Assembly (NCBI RefSeq): GCF_001429065.1
Contig: NZ_LMIB01000001.1
Location: 62,588 to 126,587, forward strand
Direction: 5' to 3'
DNA length: 64,000 nucleotides
DNA from: Sphingomonas sp. Root710
GTDB lineage: Bacteria > Pseudomonadota > Alphaproteobacteria > Sphingomonadales > Sphingomonadaceae
Positions within the stretch are counted from its first letter, which is position 1. Each line of letters opens with the position of its first letter. The notes below the pieces were generated by a model that saw only the letters and a program-made list of their open reading frames with translations, ran no database searches and was not told the DNA's origin. A program made the position numbers and the translations under genes. Shown here piece after piece: positions 19,457 through 28,007 of this stretch.

Positions 19457-20794
19457 ATGCAGGCAGACGACCGAGCTTCCGATGGTGCCGCGCTTTCGGC
19501 GCGATATCGCCGCTATGCGCTCAGCATCCTGTTCCTGCTCTACATGCTCAACTTCCTCGATCGGCAGATCGTCAATATCCTGGCCGAGCCCATCAAGCGC
19601 GATCTGCATCTTTCCGACTGGCAGCTGGGATCGCTGACCGGCTTGTCCTTCGCGCTTTTCTACGCCTCGCTGGCGCTGCCTATCGCGCGGTTGGCGGAAA
19701 GAGGCGATCGCGTGAAGATCATCGCGGCCTCGGCCATCACCTGGAGCCTGTTCACCGGCCTGTGCGGCATCGCCCAGAACTTCGTACAGCTGTTCATGAC
19801 GCGCGTTGCGGTAGGCGTGGGAGAGGCGGGCTGCACGCCCGCTTCGCATTCGTTGATCACGGACTATACCGCCCGCGACAAGCGAGCATCGGCGATGGCA
19901 ACCTTTTCGCTGGGTATTCCGGTGGGTTCGCTGATGGGCATGATCATCGGGGGGCTCGTGGCGGACAGTTTCGGCTGGCGGTCCGCTTTCCTGATCGTCG
20001 GCCTGCCCGGGGTAGTGCTCGGCCTGATCGCGTTCTTTACCTTGCCCGAACCGCGGCGGAAGGCGCGCGCCGGGGCCGCAAGCCGGCCGTCGCCGAACTT
20101 CCGCGAAACATTGGCCGAACTGCGCGGCAACCAGACCTATATCTGGATGGTCGTTGCGATGTCGCTCATGAGCTTCGTCAACTATGGCCAACTCGCCTTC
20201 CATAGTTCCTTCTTCCTGCGCAATCATGCCGTTGGCCTTGCGGCACTGGGGGACGAATTACATGCCTTTTCCGGGCTGTCGCTGGGGCTGACCGGTTTTC
20301 TTGGTCTGGCGCTCGGTCTCGTCGTCGGAATTTTCGGGGCAATCGGCACGTGGGTGGGAGGCGCTGTCGCGGACCGTGCGGCGATCAGCAATATCAGAGC
20401 CTATGCCATCGTTCCGGCCATCGCGGCCATCGTTCTGCCGCTTCCGATATCGATCGCCTATATGACGCCGGACACGTTGTCGGCCCTGCTGCTGCTAGGG
20501 ATGCCCGTACTGCTTCAGTCAGTTTATTATGGTCCGATCTTCGCAAGTGTTCAGGGCCTGGCCAGAGCCCACAACCGCGCGACGGCGGTCGCGATCCTCC
20601 TGTTTTTCGGGAATCTCGTCGGCCTTGGCCTCGGACCGCTCACCGTCGGTATGTTGAGCGATATCTTCTCGGGCAGTCTAGGGGGCGGGGGAGGTATCCG
20701 CTGGTCGCTGATCACGACTGCCTTTGTGTCCATGGCCGCAGCCGCTGCATTTCTAGCCGCTGCTCGTACCATCAAAAACGACATCGTCAGCTGA
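19457..20794 (+). CDS. MFS transporter (spinster-like)
   Basis: A 445-residue inner-membrane carrier with about 12 predicted transmembrane segments. The N-terminal pattern NFLDRQIVNILAEPIKRDL...SDWQLGSLTG and the loop LAERGDRVKII are those of spinster-like MFS proteins common in sphingomonad catabolic loci. The ATG at 19457 with GAGAGGA upstream is preferred over the open frame from 19250, which overlaps the SDR. It probably moves an organic acid or a pathway product. Confidence 0.88.
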   Translation: MQADDRASDGAALSARYRRYALSILFLLYMLNFLDRQIVNILAEPIKRDLHLSDWQLGSLTGLSFALFYASLALPIARLAERGDRVKIIAASAITWSLFTGLCGIAQNFVQLFMTRVAVGVGEAGCTPASHSLITDYTARDKRASAMATFSLGIPVGSLMGMIIGGLVADSFGWRSAFLIVGLPGVVLGLIAFFTLPEPRRKARAGAASRPSPNFRETLAELRGNQTYIWMVVAMSLMSFVNYGQLAFHSSFFLRNHAVGLAALGDELHAFSGLSLGLTGFLGLALGLVVGIFGAIGTWVGGAVADRAAISNIRAYAIVPAIAAIVLPLPISIAYMTPDTLSALLLLGMPVLLQSVYYGPIFASVQGLARAHNRATAVAILLFFGNLVGLGLGPLTVGMLSDIFSGSLGGGGGIRWSLITTAFVSMAAAAAFLAAARTIKNDIVS

Positions 20795-20823
20795 GCCTCG
20801 GCTTCAATTCGGCCTGCCGACCG

Positions 20824-20842
20824 GACAGGGCATCGGCCTGTC
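20824..20842. terminator. Weak hairpin between convergent genes
   Basis: GACAGG (20824-20829) and CCTGTC (20837-20842) could pair across a 7-base loop, between the convergent MFS and GntR genes. No U-tract is seen. Offered as a possible bidirectional terminator only. Confidence 0.25.
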
Positions 20843-20866
20843 GCAGCCGATACCCCTGAAGTCCGA

Positions 20867-21697
20867 TCAGCCCGCCAGCGCCTCGGGGTCGAGCGACATG
20901 TTCAGTTCGAACATGGTCGGCGATGCCAGCATCTCGAAATATTCGACCAGCCGGTTGCTCTCGTCGAAATGCTGGCGACGGAGCTGAAGCAGCGGGCTGC
21001 CCACCGCGACGTTGAGCAGCGGGGCGACGACCGGGTCGGCAAGCTGTGCGCTCACCACCTGATGCCCCGAGTGCAGCACGATGCCGCTCCGCTGGAGCAG
21101 TTTGTAGAGCGAGGTGCGGTTCAGCTCCTCCCGCGTGAAATCCTTGCCGATCTCCTGCGGGATGAAGGTGATGATGTGGAAGATCGGCACCTGGCCGATC
21201 GACCGCAGGCGTACCGCGCGCTGGAACACTGCGCTGCTGTCGCAGCCGAACACCGATTGGATGTGGAAGGGCGCGCGGACATAATCGAGCTCGATCAGCC
21301 GCACCTCGGTCTTGCGGTCGATGTCGGCGATATGCTCGATCACGCCCGACACCGATGCATGGAGCTGCGGCGGGCGGATCGTCGGCGCGACGAAGGTGCC
21401 CACGCCTTGCCGCCGCTCGATCAGATGCTCGGCCTCCAGCGTCGCCATCGCCGAGCGGATCGTGATCCGCGACACCGAGAAGAGACGCGACAATTCCTCT
21501 TCGCTGGGCAGCCCCTGTCCTGCTTCATAATGGCCGTTGAGGATCCGGTCGCGCATCACGAGGAAGATCTGGTGGTTCAGAGAGGCGCCCTGGCGGCGGA
21601 GCAGGGGCAGGTCGCCCTCGGCCGTCGCGGCGGTGGCCGTTACTGGCTTTCGTCCCCGGCGCGCGCCGCTCGTTTCAGTGCTTCCGTCCCGCGCCAT
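20867..21697 (-). CDS. GntR-family (HutC subfamily) transcriptional regulator
   Basis: A 276-residue regulator. The winged helix (about 45-110) has GQGLPSEEELSRLFSVSRITIRSAM and ERRQGVGTFV. Residues about 125-270 form a UTRA effector domain, ending ASPTMFELNMSLDP. A 30-residue low-complexity N-terminal extension precedes it. It is divergent from the leuC-like operon, with a near-perfect palindrome in the shared 177-base gap. A matching palindrome precedes the TonB gene at 28941. It is therefore the probable repressor of both, with a pathway intermediate or substrate as inducer (inference). Confidence 0.9.
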   Translation of the reverse strand: MARDGSTETSGARRGRKPVTATAATAEGDLPLLRRQGASLNHQIFLVMRDRILNGHYEAGQGLPSEEELSRLFSVSRITIRSAMATLEAEHLIERRQGVGTFVAPTIRPPQLHASVSGVIEHIADIDRKTEVRLIELDYVRAPFHIQSVFGCDSSAVFQRAVRLRSIGQVPIFHIITFIPQEIGKDFTREELNRTSLYKLLQRSGIVLHSGHQVVSAQLADPVVAPLLNVAVGSPLLQLRRQHFDESNRLVEYFEMLASPTMFELNMSLDPEALAG

Positions 21698-21816
21698 TTG
21701 TCTTAACCTTCGAACCTTTGATCGGGCCGGCCGGAGCTGCCCCGATATGACTTGTCCTGCTTATATCGGCATTACGCCTCTGTCCAACCTGTCGATCTGA
21801 CACGAAAATTTTCAGC

Positions 21817-21854
21817 TTGAGTAGTTATGTTGTATTGATATTAATACGACATAA
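21817..21854 (+). promoter_or_regulatory. Candidate GntR operator/promoter upstream of leuC-like operon
   Basis: Positions 21825-21854 form a palindrome with 12-base arms (TTATGTTGTATT and AATACGACATAA, 11 of 12 matching) around GATATT. A possible -35 TTGAGT lies at 21817-21822 and an AT-rich -10 falls inside the palindrome, so a bound repressor would block transcription. Its central 26 bases match the site at 28849-28874 at 19 positions. Confidence 0.7.
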
Positions 21855-21874
21855 GATTCGAGATGGGGAGGCCA

Positions 21875-23284
21875 ATGGCGCGTACGATGTTCGACAAGAT
21901 ATGGGCGGAGCATGCCGTTGCCGATCTCGGCGGTGGGCTGACCCTGCTCGATGTCGACCGCCATCTGATCCACGACCTCGTCGCGGGGCCAGCCTATGAC
22001 CGGCTCGCCGCGCGCGGCCTGCCGATCCGCAATCCCGAGCGTACCTTCGCGATGCCCGACCATGGCGTCACCAGCCGCCCGGAACGCCCGGCGGGATTGG
22101 ACCGGGTCGCGACCGGGCTGATCGACCGGATGCGCGAGGGCAGCCGCGCGGCGGGGGTGCGCCTGTTCGACATCGGCGAAGATGGGCAGGGCATCGTGCA
22201 TGTCGTCGGCCCCGAGCTGGGCCTGACCTTGCCGGGCAGCCTGATCGTCTGCGGCGACAGCCACAGCTGTACCCATGGCGGGCTTGCCTCGCTGTCCTTC
22301 GGCATCGGCACCACCGAGGTCGTCCATGTTCTGGCGACCCAGACGATCCGGCAGCGCAAGCCGAAGACGATGCGGATCGTCTATAGCGGTGCGCCCGGCG
22401 CGGCGGTCACCGCCAAGGACATCATCCTATTCACGATCGCGCGGCTCGGCACCAAGGCGGGGCAGGGCTATGCGATCGAATATGCGGGCCCAGCAATCAA
22501 GGCGCTGTCGATCGAGGAGCGGCTGACGCTGTGCAACCTGTCGATCGAGCTGGGCGCGAAGATCGGTATGGTCGCTCCTGACGAGCGAACCTATGCCTAT
22601 CTGAAGAACAAGCCCTTCTCCCCGAAAGGTGCGCTGTTCGATCAGGCGGTGGCCTATTGGCGTACGATCGCCAGCGATGCCGATGCCCGCTTCGACGCCG
22701 AACATCATATCGACATCGCCGATGTCACCCCTCAGATCAGTTGGGGCACCAGCCCGGAGGATGTGATCGCGATCGACGGCCGGGTTCCCGATCCCGCCGC
22801 CGAGGCCGATCCCGCCCGCCGTCAGCGGATGACCGATGCGCTCGACTATATGGGGCTTGCCGCAGGGCAGGCGCTGGTCGGCACACCGATTGACCGGGTG
22901 TTCATCGGTTCCTGCGCCAATGGCCGCCTGTCCGACCTGCGCGAGGCGGCTCGGGTGGCGGCGGGCGGGCGGGTTGCGCCGCATGTGATCGCCTGGGTCG
23001 TCCCCGGATCGCGGCGCGTCCAGCAGGCGGCGGAGGCCGAGGGGCTGGACACCATCTTCCGCGCCGCCGGATTCGAATGGCGCGAGCCGGGCTGTTCGCT
23101 GTGCCTTGCCACCGCGGGCGAGCATCTCCAGCCCGGCGAGCGATCGGTGTCCACCACCAACCGCAATTTCGTCGGCCGCCAGGGGCCTGGCGTCCGCACC
23201 CATCTCGTCAGCCCCGCCACCGCCGCGGCTTCCGCGCTGGCGGGCACTATCTGCGACGTCCGTCGCGCCGGAGAATCCCTATGA
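21875..23284 (+). CDS. LeuC-like hydro-lyase, large subunit (aconitase superfamily)
   Basis: A 469-residue homologue of 3-isopropylmalate dehydratase large subunit. The three 4Fe-4S cysteines are present in GSCANGR and PGCSLC. VCGDSHSCTHGG, STTNRNFVGRQG and THLVSP are also kept. The ATG at 21875 has GGGGAGG just upstream. Its stop overlaps the start of the LeuD-LeuB fusion (ATGA). No leuA is present, and the context is a regulated catabolic operon with a TonB receptor, so I infer a catabolic hydratase/isomerase acting on a hydroxy di- or tricarboxylate rather than leucine synthesis. Biosynthetic use cannot be excluded. Confidence 0.88.
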   Translation: MARTMFDKIWAEHAVADLGGGLTLLDVDRHLIHDLVAGPAYDRLAARGLPIRNPERTFAMPDHGVTSRPERPAGLDRVATGLIDRMREGSRAAGVRLFDIGEDGQGIVHVVGPELGLTLPGSLIVCGDSHSCTHGGLASLSFGIGTTEVVHVLATQTIRQRKPKTMRIVYSGAPGAAVTAKDIILFTIARLGTKAGQGYAIEYAGPAIKALSIEERLTLCNLSIELGAKIGMVAPDERTYAYLKNKPFSPKGALFDQAVAYWRTIASDADARFDAEHHIDIADVTPQISWGTSPEDVIAIDGRVPDPAAEADPARRQRMTDALDYMGLAAGQALVGTPIDRVFIGSCANGRLSDLREAARVAAGGRVAPHVIAWVVPGSRRVQQAAEAEGLDTIFRAAGFEWREPGCSLCLATAGEHLQPGERSVSTTNRNFVGRQGPGVRTHLVSPATAAASALAGTICDVRRAGESL

Positions 23285-25032
23285 AGCCGTTCACGACCCT
23301 GACCGCCATCGCCGCCCCCTTGCCGCTGCCCAATATCGACACCGAGGTGATGGTGCGGATCAGCCGGCTCATGGAGTTCGGCAAAGGCGCTCTCGGCCCC
23401 TATCTGTTCGAGCCGTTTCGCTATGAGGCCGACGGCAGCGAGAAGCCGGGGTTCATCCTGAACCAGCCCGCCTTCCGCGATAGCCGAATCCTGATCGCGG
23501 GTGAGAATTTCGGCTGCGGCAGCTCGCGCGAGGCGGCGGTCTGGGCGCTCCACGATTTCGGCATCGCCTGTGTCATCGCGCCGAGCTTCGGCGATATCTT
23601 CGCGGCGAACTGCCTCCAGAACGGCATATTGACGATCACCCTGCCTGAGGCCGAGGTCGCGGCGCTGCAGGCCGAGATCGATCCGCAGGAGCCCGCACCC
23701 TTCACCGTCGATCTGGATGCACAGGCGATCGCTGCGCCGTCCGGGCGGAGCATCGGTTTCACGATCGATCCGACTCACCGCGCCCAGTTGCTCGAAGGGC
23801 TCGACGATATCGACCAGACGCTGCGCTTCGATGCCGAGATCGCCGCGCATCAGCGGGCGCAGCGCGTGGCGCAGCCCTGGGCCACCGCTTCGATCGAGCA
23901 GACTGTGCCGAAAGTGCTGATCATGGCGGGCGACGGCGTCGGCCCCGAGGCGATGGCCGAGGTCAAGCGGGTGATCGACTGGTTCGTCGCCCGGCGCGGC
24001 CTGCGCCTCGACCTGCACGAGGAGCTGTACGGCATCTCCGCCTGGCACGCCCATGGCGCGGTGGTGCGGCCCGAGGCGTGGGACCTGATCGATCAGGCCG
24101 ACGCGATCCTGTTCGGGGCGAGCGGATCGCCCGATTATGATGCGATCCCCAAGCATCACTGGCTGCCCGACAATCTGCTGCGAATGCGCAGCCGGCTCGA
24201 CCTGTTCGACAATCGCCGCCCGGTCCGCACCTTCGGCGGGCTGGAGGCGATGTCGAGCCTGCGGCCCGAGATCATCGAGAGTGCCGATATCGTCATTGTC
24301 CGCGAACTGACCGCGGGCCTCTATTTCAGCGAGCCGCGCGGCATCGAGACGCTCGACGACGGCCGCCGCCGCGGCACCAACAGCATGACCTATACCAGCG
24401 ACCGGGTGCGCCGCATCGCCGAGTCCGCGTTCGAACTCGCCCGCCGCCGTAGCGGCAGGCTTTGTTCGGTCGACAAGGCCAATGTGTTGGAGGTCAGCAT
24501 GTTGTGGCGCGAGGAGGTGGAAAAGGTGCATGCCCAGTTCCCCGACGTGGAGCTGAGCCACATGTATGTCGATAATTGCGCGATGCAGCTTGTGCGGAAC
24601 CCCCGCCAGTTCGACGTGATCGTCACCGAGAATCTGTTCGGCGACATCCTGTCGGATTGTGCCGCGATGGTGGCGGGGTCGATCGGGATGCTGCCCTCGG
24701 CCTCGATCGGGCCGAAGGACATCACCGGGCGGCGGCAGGCGCTGTACGAGCCGATCCACGGCAGCGCGCCCGATATTGCCGGGCGTGGCATCTGCAACCC
24801 GATCGGCTCGATCCTGAGCTTCGGACTGTGCCTGACCGAGAGCTTCGGCCTGCCCGACGAGGCCGATCTGCTCGACCGCGCCGTCCAGCGCGCGATCGAC
24901 GGCGGCGCGCGCACGGCGGATATCGCTGGCGGCCTGCCCGCGATCGGCACCCGAGAGATGGGCGACGCGGTGCTCCGCGCGCTCGACGAACTTCACCATG
25001 AAACCACGCCGCTCACCGCGGCCGCATCCTGA
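23281..25032 (+). CDS. LeuD-LeuB fusion: hydratase small subunit joined to decarboxylating dehydrogenase
   Basis: A 583-residue two-domain protein. Residues 1 to about 200 are LeuD-like (GENFGCGSSREAAVWAL, PSFGDIFAANCLQNG). A linker of about 15 residues follows. From about 217 to the end it is an isopropylmalate/isocitrate-type dehydrogenase: GDGVGPEAM, LRMRSRLDLFDNRRPV, VRELTAGLYF, VDKANVLEVS, VTENLFGDILSD and YEPIHGSAPDIAG are all intact. In LeuD the usual GSSREHAPW histidine is alanine here. Hydration/isomerisation by LeuC-LeuD and the following NAD-dependent oxidative decarboxylation would be physically linked. The fusion is uninterrupted, with no frameshift. Confidence 0.88.
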   Translation: MKPFTTLTAIAAPLPLPNIDTEVMVRISRLMEFGKGALGPYLFEPFRYEADGSEKPGFILNQPAFRDSRILIAGENFGCGSSREAAVWALHDFGIACVIAPSFGDIFAANCLQNGILTITLPEAEVAALQAEIDPQEPAPFTVDLDAQAIAAPSGRSIGFTIDPTHRAQLLEGLDDIDQTLRFDAEIAAHQRAQRVAQPWATASIEQTVPKVLIMAGDGVGPEAMAEVKRVIDWFVARRGLRLDLHEELYGISAWHAHGAVVRPEAWDLIDQADAILFGASGSPDYDAIPKHHWLPDNLLRMRSRLDLFDNRRPVRTFGGLEAMSSLRPEIIESADIVIVRELTAGLYFSEPRGIETLDDGRRRGTNSMTYTSDRVRRIAESAFELARRRSGRLCSVDKANVLEVSMLWREEVEKVHAQFPDVELSHMYVDNCAMQLVRNPRQFDVIVTENLFGDILSDCAAMVAGSIGMLPSASIGPKDITGRRQALYEPIHGSAPDIAGRGICNPIGSILSFGLCLTESFGLPDEADLLDRAVQRAIDGGARTADIAGGLPAIGTREMGDAVLRALDELHHETTPLTAAAS

Positions 25033-25048
25033 TCCGAAGGAGTATCTG

Positions 25049-25468
25049 ATGAACGCCAATCTGCACCAAGCCCGCAAATTCTGCGAAAGCGTGCTGGAAC
25101 ATGCCGAGCGCTACAATCTCAACGTCTCGGTGGTCGCGGTCGACAAGGGCGGCCATCTGATCGCGATGTACCGCACCGATCATGCGATCTTCGCCAGTGC
25201 GGAGGCAGCGCGTCGCAAGGCGGTCGCCGCGTCGGCGCTGGCGATGCCGACCAGCTCGATGGTCGACATGTTCCGCAACGATCCGCTGGTGACGACCGCA
25301 CTCAGCGCGAGCGGCGACATGCTCGTCGTGCCCGGCGGTTTCCCGATGATCGTCGATGGCAATTGCGTCGGCGGCTACGGCATCGCAGGCGGCCATTACA
25401 GCGAGGACGAGATGCTGGGTGGCCGCGCGCTCGCGGCACTCGCGGGCAGGGACTATGAACCGGCATGA
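25049..25468 (+). CDS. GlcG/HbpS family (DUF336) protein
   Basis: A 139-residue member of the GlcG/HbpS-like fold: N-terminal helix, VVAVDKGGHLIAMYRTDHA strand region and the C-terminal GGYGIAGGHYSEDE glycine-rich loop. AAGGAG at 25037-25042 gives the start. Its last bases overlap the amidohydrolase start (ATGA). The family is common in catabolic operons and some members bind heme or corrinoids, but its function in such operons is not settled. Confidence 0.85.
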   Translation: MNANLHQARKFCESVLEHAERYNLNVSVVAVDKGGHLIAMYRTDHAIFASAEAARRKAVAASALAMPTSSMVDMFRNDPLVTTALSASGDMLVVPGGFPMIVDGNCVGGYGIAGGHYSEDEMLGGRALAALAGRDYEPA

Positions 25469-26532
25469 TCGATGACGTCTTCGTCGTCGATGCCACGGTG
25501 CATGGCGGCCACTTCCATCCGAGCAACCTGCTCGACCCGCATCTGGAGGGGTTGACCAAGCTCCTTTATCATTGGGGGAACAACCATCTGCAGCCGATCG
25601 GCTTTGACGAATATAAGCTGAGCTACCATCAGTTCGTCGAGCGCTTCGAACTGCAGCCGGACCTGCTGGAAAGCGTGCTGTTCGCCGAGAGCGACATCGA
25701 CGTCGCGGTGTATCAGGGGGTGCCGCTCTACGGCATGTATAAGGACGGCAGCTCGCCGCTTTGGGTCGCCTCCGCCATCGCCAAGCGCCTGCCGCACCGC
25801 CTGTTCCTCTATGGCGACCTGACGCCGCGCGCGCCCGATCCGATCGCGCATCTCGATCATCTGATCGACGATATCGGCGTGATCGGGGTGAAGATGTATC
25901 CGCTCGACATGGTCGAGGGGCGGCTGGTCGAGAACCGCTTCGACGACGAGAAGCTGATGTTCCCGCTGTTCGAGAAGATGTGCGAGCGCGGGTTGAAGGT
26001 GGTCGCGGTGCACAAGGCGGTGCCGCTCGCGCCGACCCTGGTCGATCGCTACCATGTCGATGACATGGCCCCGGCCATCGCCGCCTTTCCGGAGCTCACC
26101 TTCGAGATCGTCCATGGCGGCTTCGCCTTCAGCGAGGAGATCGCCGCGCTGCTCACCCGCTATCCGAACGTGACGGTGAACCTCGAATCCACCCCCTGCT
26201 ATTCGCTCAACCTGCAGGACAAGTTCGCCGAGATGATGGCCCCGCTGCTGGCGGCGGGCGCGGACCGGCTGTTCTTCTCGACCGGCGCGCCGATCATGCA
26301 TCCCGATCCCTTCGTCAAATCCTTCTGGGACTATGCGATGCCCAAGGGTTTCCCGCCGCTGAGCGAGGAGACCAAGCGCGGCATCCTCGGCGGCAATTTC
26401 GCGCGCGTGCACGGCTGGGACGTCGAGGCGCTCAAGGGCGCGTGCCGCACCGACCAATATGGACTGGAGGAGAAGCGCAAGATCGCGCCCTGGTCCGTCA
26501 TCCGCAACAGCAGTCTGGGAGAGGCCGCATGA
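25465..26532 (+). CDS. Amidohydrolase-2-like protein, first paralogue
   Basis: A 355-residue TIM-barrel protein related to the amidohydrolase-2 (ACMSD/OMA hydratase/decarboxylase) family. Possible metal or active-site residues are DATVHGGHFH near the N-terminus, VKMYP lysine, VAVHKAVP and EIVHGG histidines. The C-terminal aspartate strand usually reading GTDxP is FFSTGAPIMHP, so the standard metal aspartate is missing. It shares long collinear identity with the gene at 26932. It is coupled by overlaps to genes on both sides. Decarboxylase, hydratase or hydrolase activity is possible; substrate unknown. Confidence 0.75.
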   Translation: MIDDVFVVDATVHGGHFHPSNLLDPHLEGLTKLLYHWGNNHLQPIGFDEYKLSYHQFVERFELQPDLLESVLFAESDIDVAVYQGVPLYGMYKDGSSPLWVASAIAKRLPHRLFLYGDLTPRAPDPIAHLDHLIDDIGVIGVKMYPLDMVEGRLVENRFDDEKLMFPLFEKMCERGLKVVAVHKAVPLAPTLVDRYHVDDMAPAIAAFPELTFEIVHGGFAFSEEIAALLTRYPNVTVNLESTPCYSLNLQDKFAEMMAPLLAAGADRLFFSTGAPIMHPDPFVKSFWDYAMPKGFPPLSEETKRGILGGNFARVHGWDVEALKGACRTDQYGLEEKRKIAPWSVIRNSSLGEAA

Positions 26533-26909
26533 CCCATATGACGAAGATAGAAGGCCCGGCGTTGATCGATGCGGTGCGCGAATGCCTGAACGGCATCGTC
26601 GATCCGTGCAGCATCACGACGGGCGCGCCCGCCGGGCTCGTCGACATGGGGCTGGTGGTCAAGGCCGAGCTGGAGGCGCGCGACGAGGGCGGGCTGCGCG
26701 CCGTGGTCGAGATCGGGATCACCCATCCCTTCTGCATGATGGCGGGCGTCTTCCTGAACGAGGTGCGCCAGCGGGTTGGCGCGCTCGACGGGATCGAGGA
26801 GGTCGCGGTGTCGCTCGACAGCGACACGGTGTGGACCCCCGATCAGATGACCGCGGACTATCGCGCCCGGCTGGATGCCGCGCGGGCCGCCCGGCAGATC
26901 GCAAGCTGA
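26529..26909 (+). CDS. DUF59/MIP18-type (PaaD-like) Fe-S assembly family protein
   Basis: A 126-residue protein. It begins with a helix (LIDAVRECLNGIVDPCS) where MIP18/PaaD proteins have LxxVxDPE. It continues with VDMGLV and the ITHPFCMMAG segment holding the conserved T-x-P-x-C cysteine. PaaD-like proteins help mature Fe-S or metal centres. The start overlaps the upstream amidohydrolase stop. In this operon the plausible clients are the LeuC-type 4Fe-4S enzyme or the two amidohydrolase-like proteins, which is inference. Confidence 0.75.
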   Translation: MTHMTKIEGPALIDAVRECLNGIVDPCSITTGAPAGLVDMGLVVKAELEARDEGGLRAVVEIGITHPFCMMAGVFLNEVRQRVGALDGIEEVAVSLDSDTVWTPDQMTADYRARLDAARAARQIAS

Positions 26910-26931
26910 CCGCCACGAGAGGGAGAGAGAC

Positions 26932-28002
26932 ATGATCGAAGGCAATCTCGTGATCGATGCCACGGTGCATGCGTTCAATTTCCGCGAGGATAATCTGCGC
27001 CAGCCGTTCGTGTCGGACGTGGTGCGCGGGCTCTATCACTGGGTCTACAATCAGCTCGGGCCGCATGACGATCCGCGCTACAAGATCACGCTGGAGCAGT
27101 TCCAGAACCTGTTCGACCATCAGCCGCAGGTCATGGAGGAGGTGCTGTTCCGCGAGAGCGACGTCGATGTCGCCGCCTATCATGGCGTGCCGATGTACGG
27201 CTTCTTTGGCGACGGATCCTCGCCGATCCACATCGCCGAGGCGATCCAGCGCCGCTACCCGCACCGGATGATGATCTATGGCGGCCTGAGCCCGTGGGAA
27301 GAGGATCCGGCGGCGAAGGTGGTGTCGCTGATCCGCGATCATCATGTTGCCGGGCTGAAACTTTATCCGGCCGACATCGTCGAGGGTGAGCTGAAGCGCA
27401 TCCGGCTGGACGACGAGAAGCGGATGTACCCGCTGTTCGAACTGGCGCGCAACGAGGGGCTTAAGGTCATCGCCATGCACAAGGCGCTGCCGCTGGGGCC
27501 GATCACGATCGACCATTATCATATGGACGATGTGGAGGCGGCGCTGAAGACCTTCCCCGACATCACATTCGAGATCGTTCATGGCGGGCTCGCCTTCTTC
27601 GATGACACGGTCCGCCTGCTCGAAACCTATCCGAACATCTCGATCAATCTCGAAGCGGCGCCCTGCTATGCGATCAACCATGGCCAGCGCTTCGCCGAGA
27701 TGATGGCGCCGCTGATCGGGTCTGGTGCGCACGATCGGATCTTCTTCTCGACCGGGGCGACCGGCGTTCACCCGCAGCCTTTCCTGGAGGCCTTCTGGCG
27801 CTTCGAGATGCCGCGCGGCTATCCGGCGCTCACCCCCGAGATCAAGATCGGCATCCTCGGCGCGAACTTCGCCCGCCAGCATGGCCTCGACGTCGAGGAG
27901 CTGAAGCGCCAGTGCCAGGCCGACGAGCTCGGCCGCGCCAATGGCCGGTCCGAACCCTGGTCGTGGCTGCGCGCGCAATATGCCGCGCGGGCGGCGGCCT
28001 GA
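26932..28002 (+). CDS. Amidohydrolase-2-like protein, second paralogue
   Basis: A 356-residue paralogue of the product of 25465-26532. Shared blocks include DATVH near residue 10, SDVDVAAYHGVPMYG, PHRMMIYGGLSPW, GLKLYPADIVEGEL, IAMHKALPLGP, FEIVHGGLAFF and LGANFARQHGLDVEELK. It keeps the same departures from canonical amidohydrolases: FFSTGA in place of the usual GTDxP, and only one clear histidine in the N-terminal motif. GGGAGAG at 26921-26927 supports the start. The two copies may form a heteromer or act on successive intermediates. Confidence 0.75.
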   Translation: MIEGNLVIDATVHAFNFREDNLRQPFVSDVVRGLYHWVYNQLGPHDDPRYKITLEQFQNLFDHQPQVMEEVLFRESDVDVAAYHGVPMYGFFGDGSSPIHIAEAIQRRYPHRMMIYGGLSPWEEDPAAKVVSLIRDHHVAGLKLYPADIVEGELKRIRLDDEKRMYPLFELARNEGLKVIAMHKALPLGPITIDHYHMDDVEAALKTFPDITFEIVHGGLAFFDDTVRLLETYPNISINLEAAPCYAINHGQRFAEMMAPLIGSGAHDRIFFSTGATGVHPQPFLEAFWRFEMPRGYPALTPEIKIGILGANFARQHGLDVEELKRQCQADELGRANGRSEPWSWLRAQYAARAAA

Positions 28003-28007
28003 TCGTC

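Noticed and set aside
21875-25032. Leucine biosynthesis operon
   Set aside because: No leuA, a divergent GntR/UTRA regulator, TonB and amidohydrolase neighbours, and a LeuD-LeuB fusion fit a catabolic operon better. Not fully excluded.
22846-25077. 743-codon open frame on the minus strand across leuC and leuD-leuB
   Set aside because: It is antisense to two genes with full motif sets. Its translation is Arg/Asp/Gly-rich with no family pattern, as expected for a shadow frame in GC-rich DNA.
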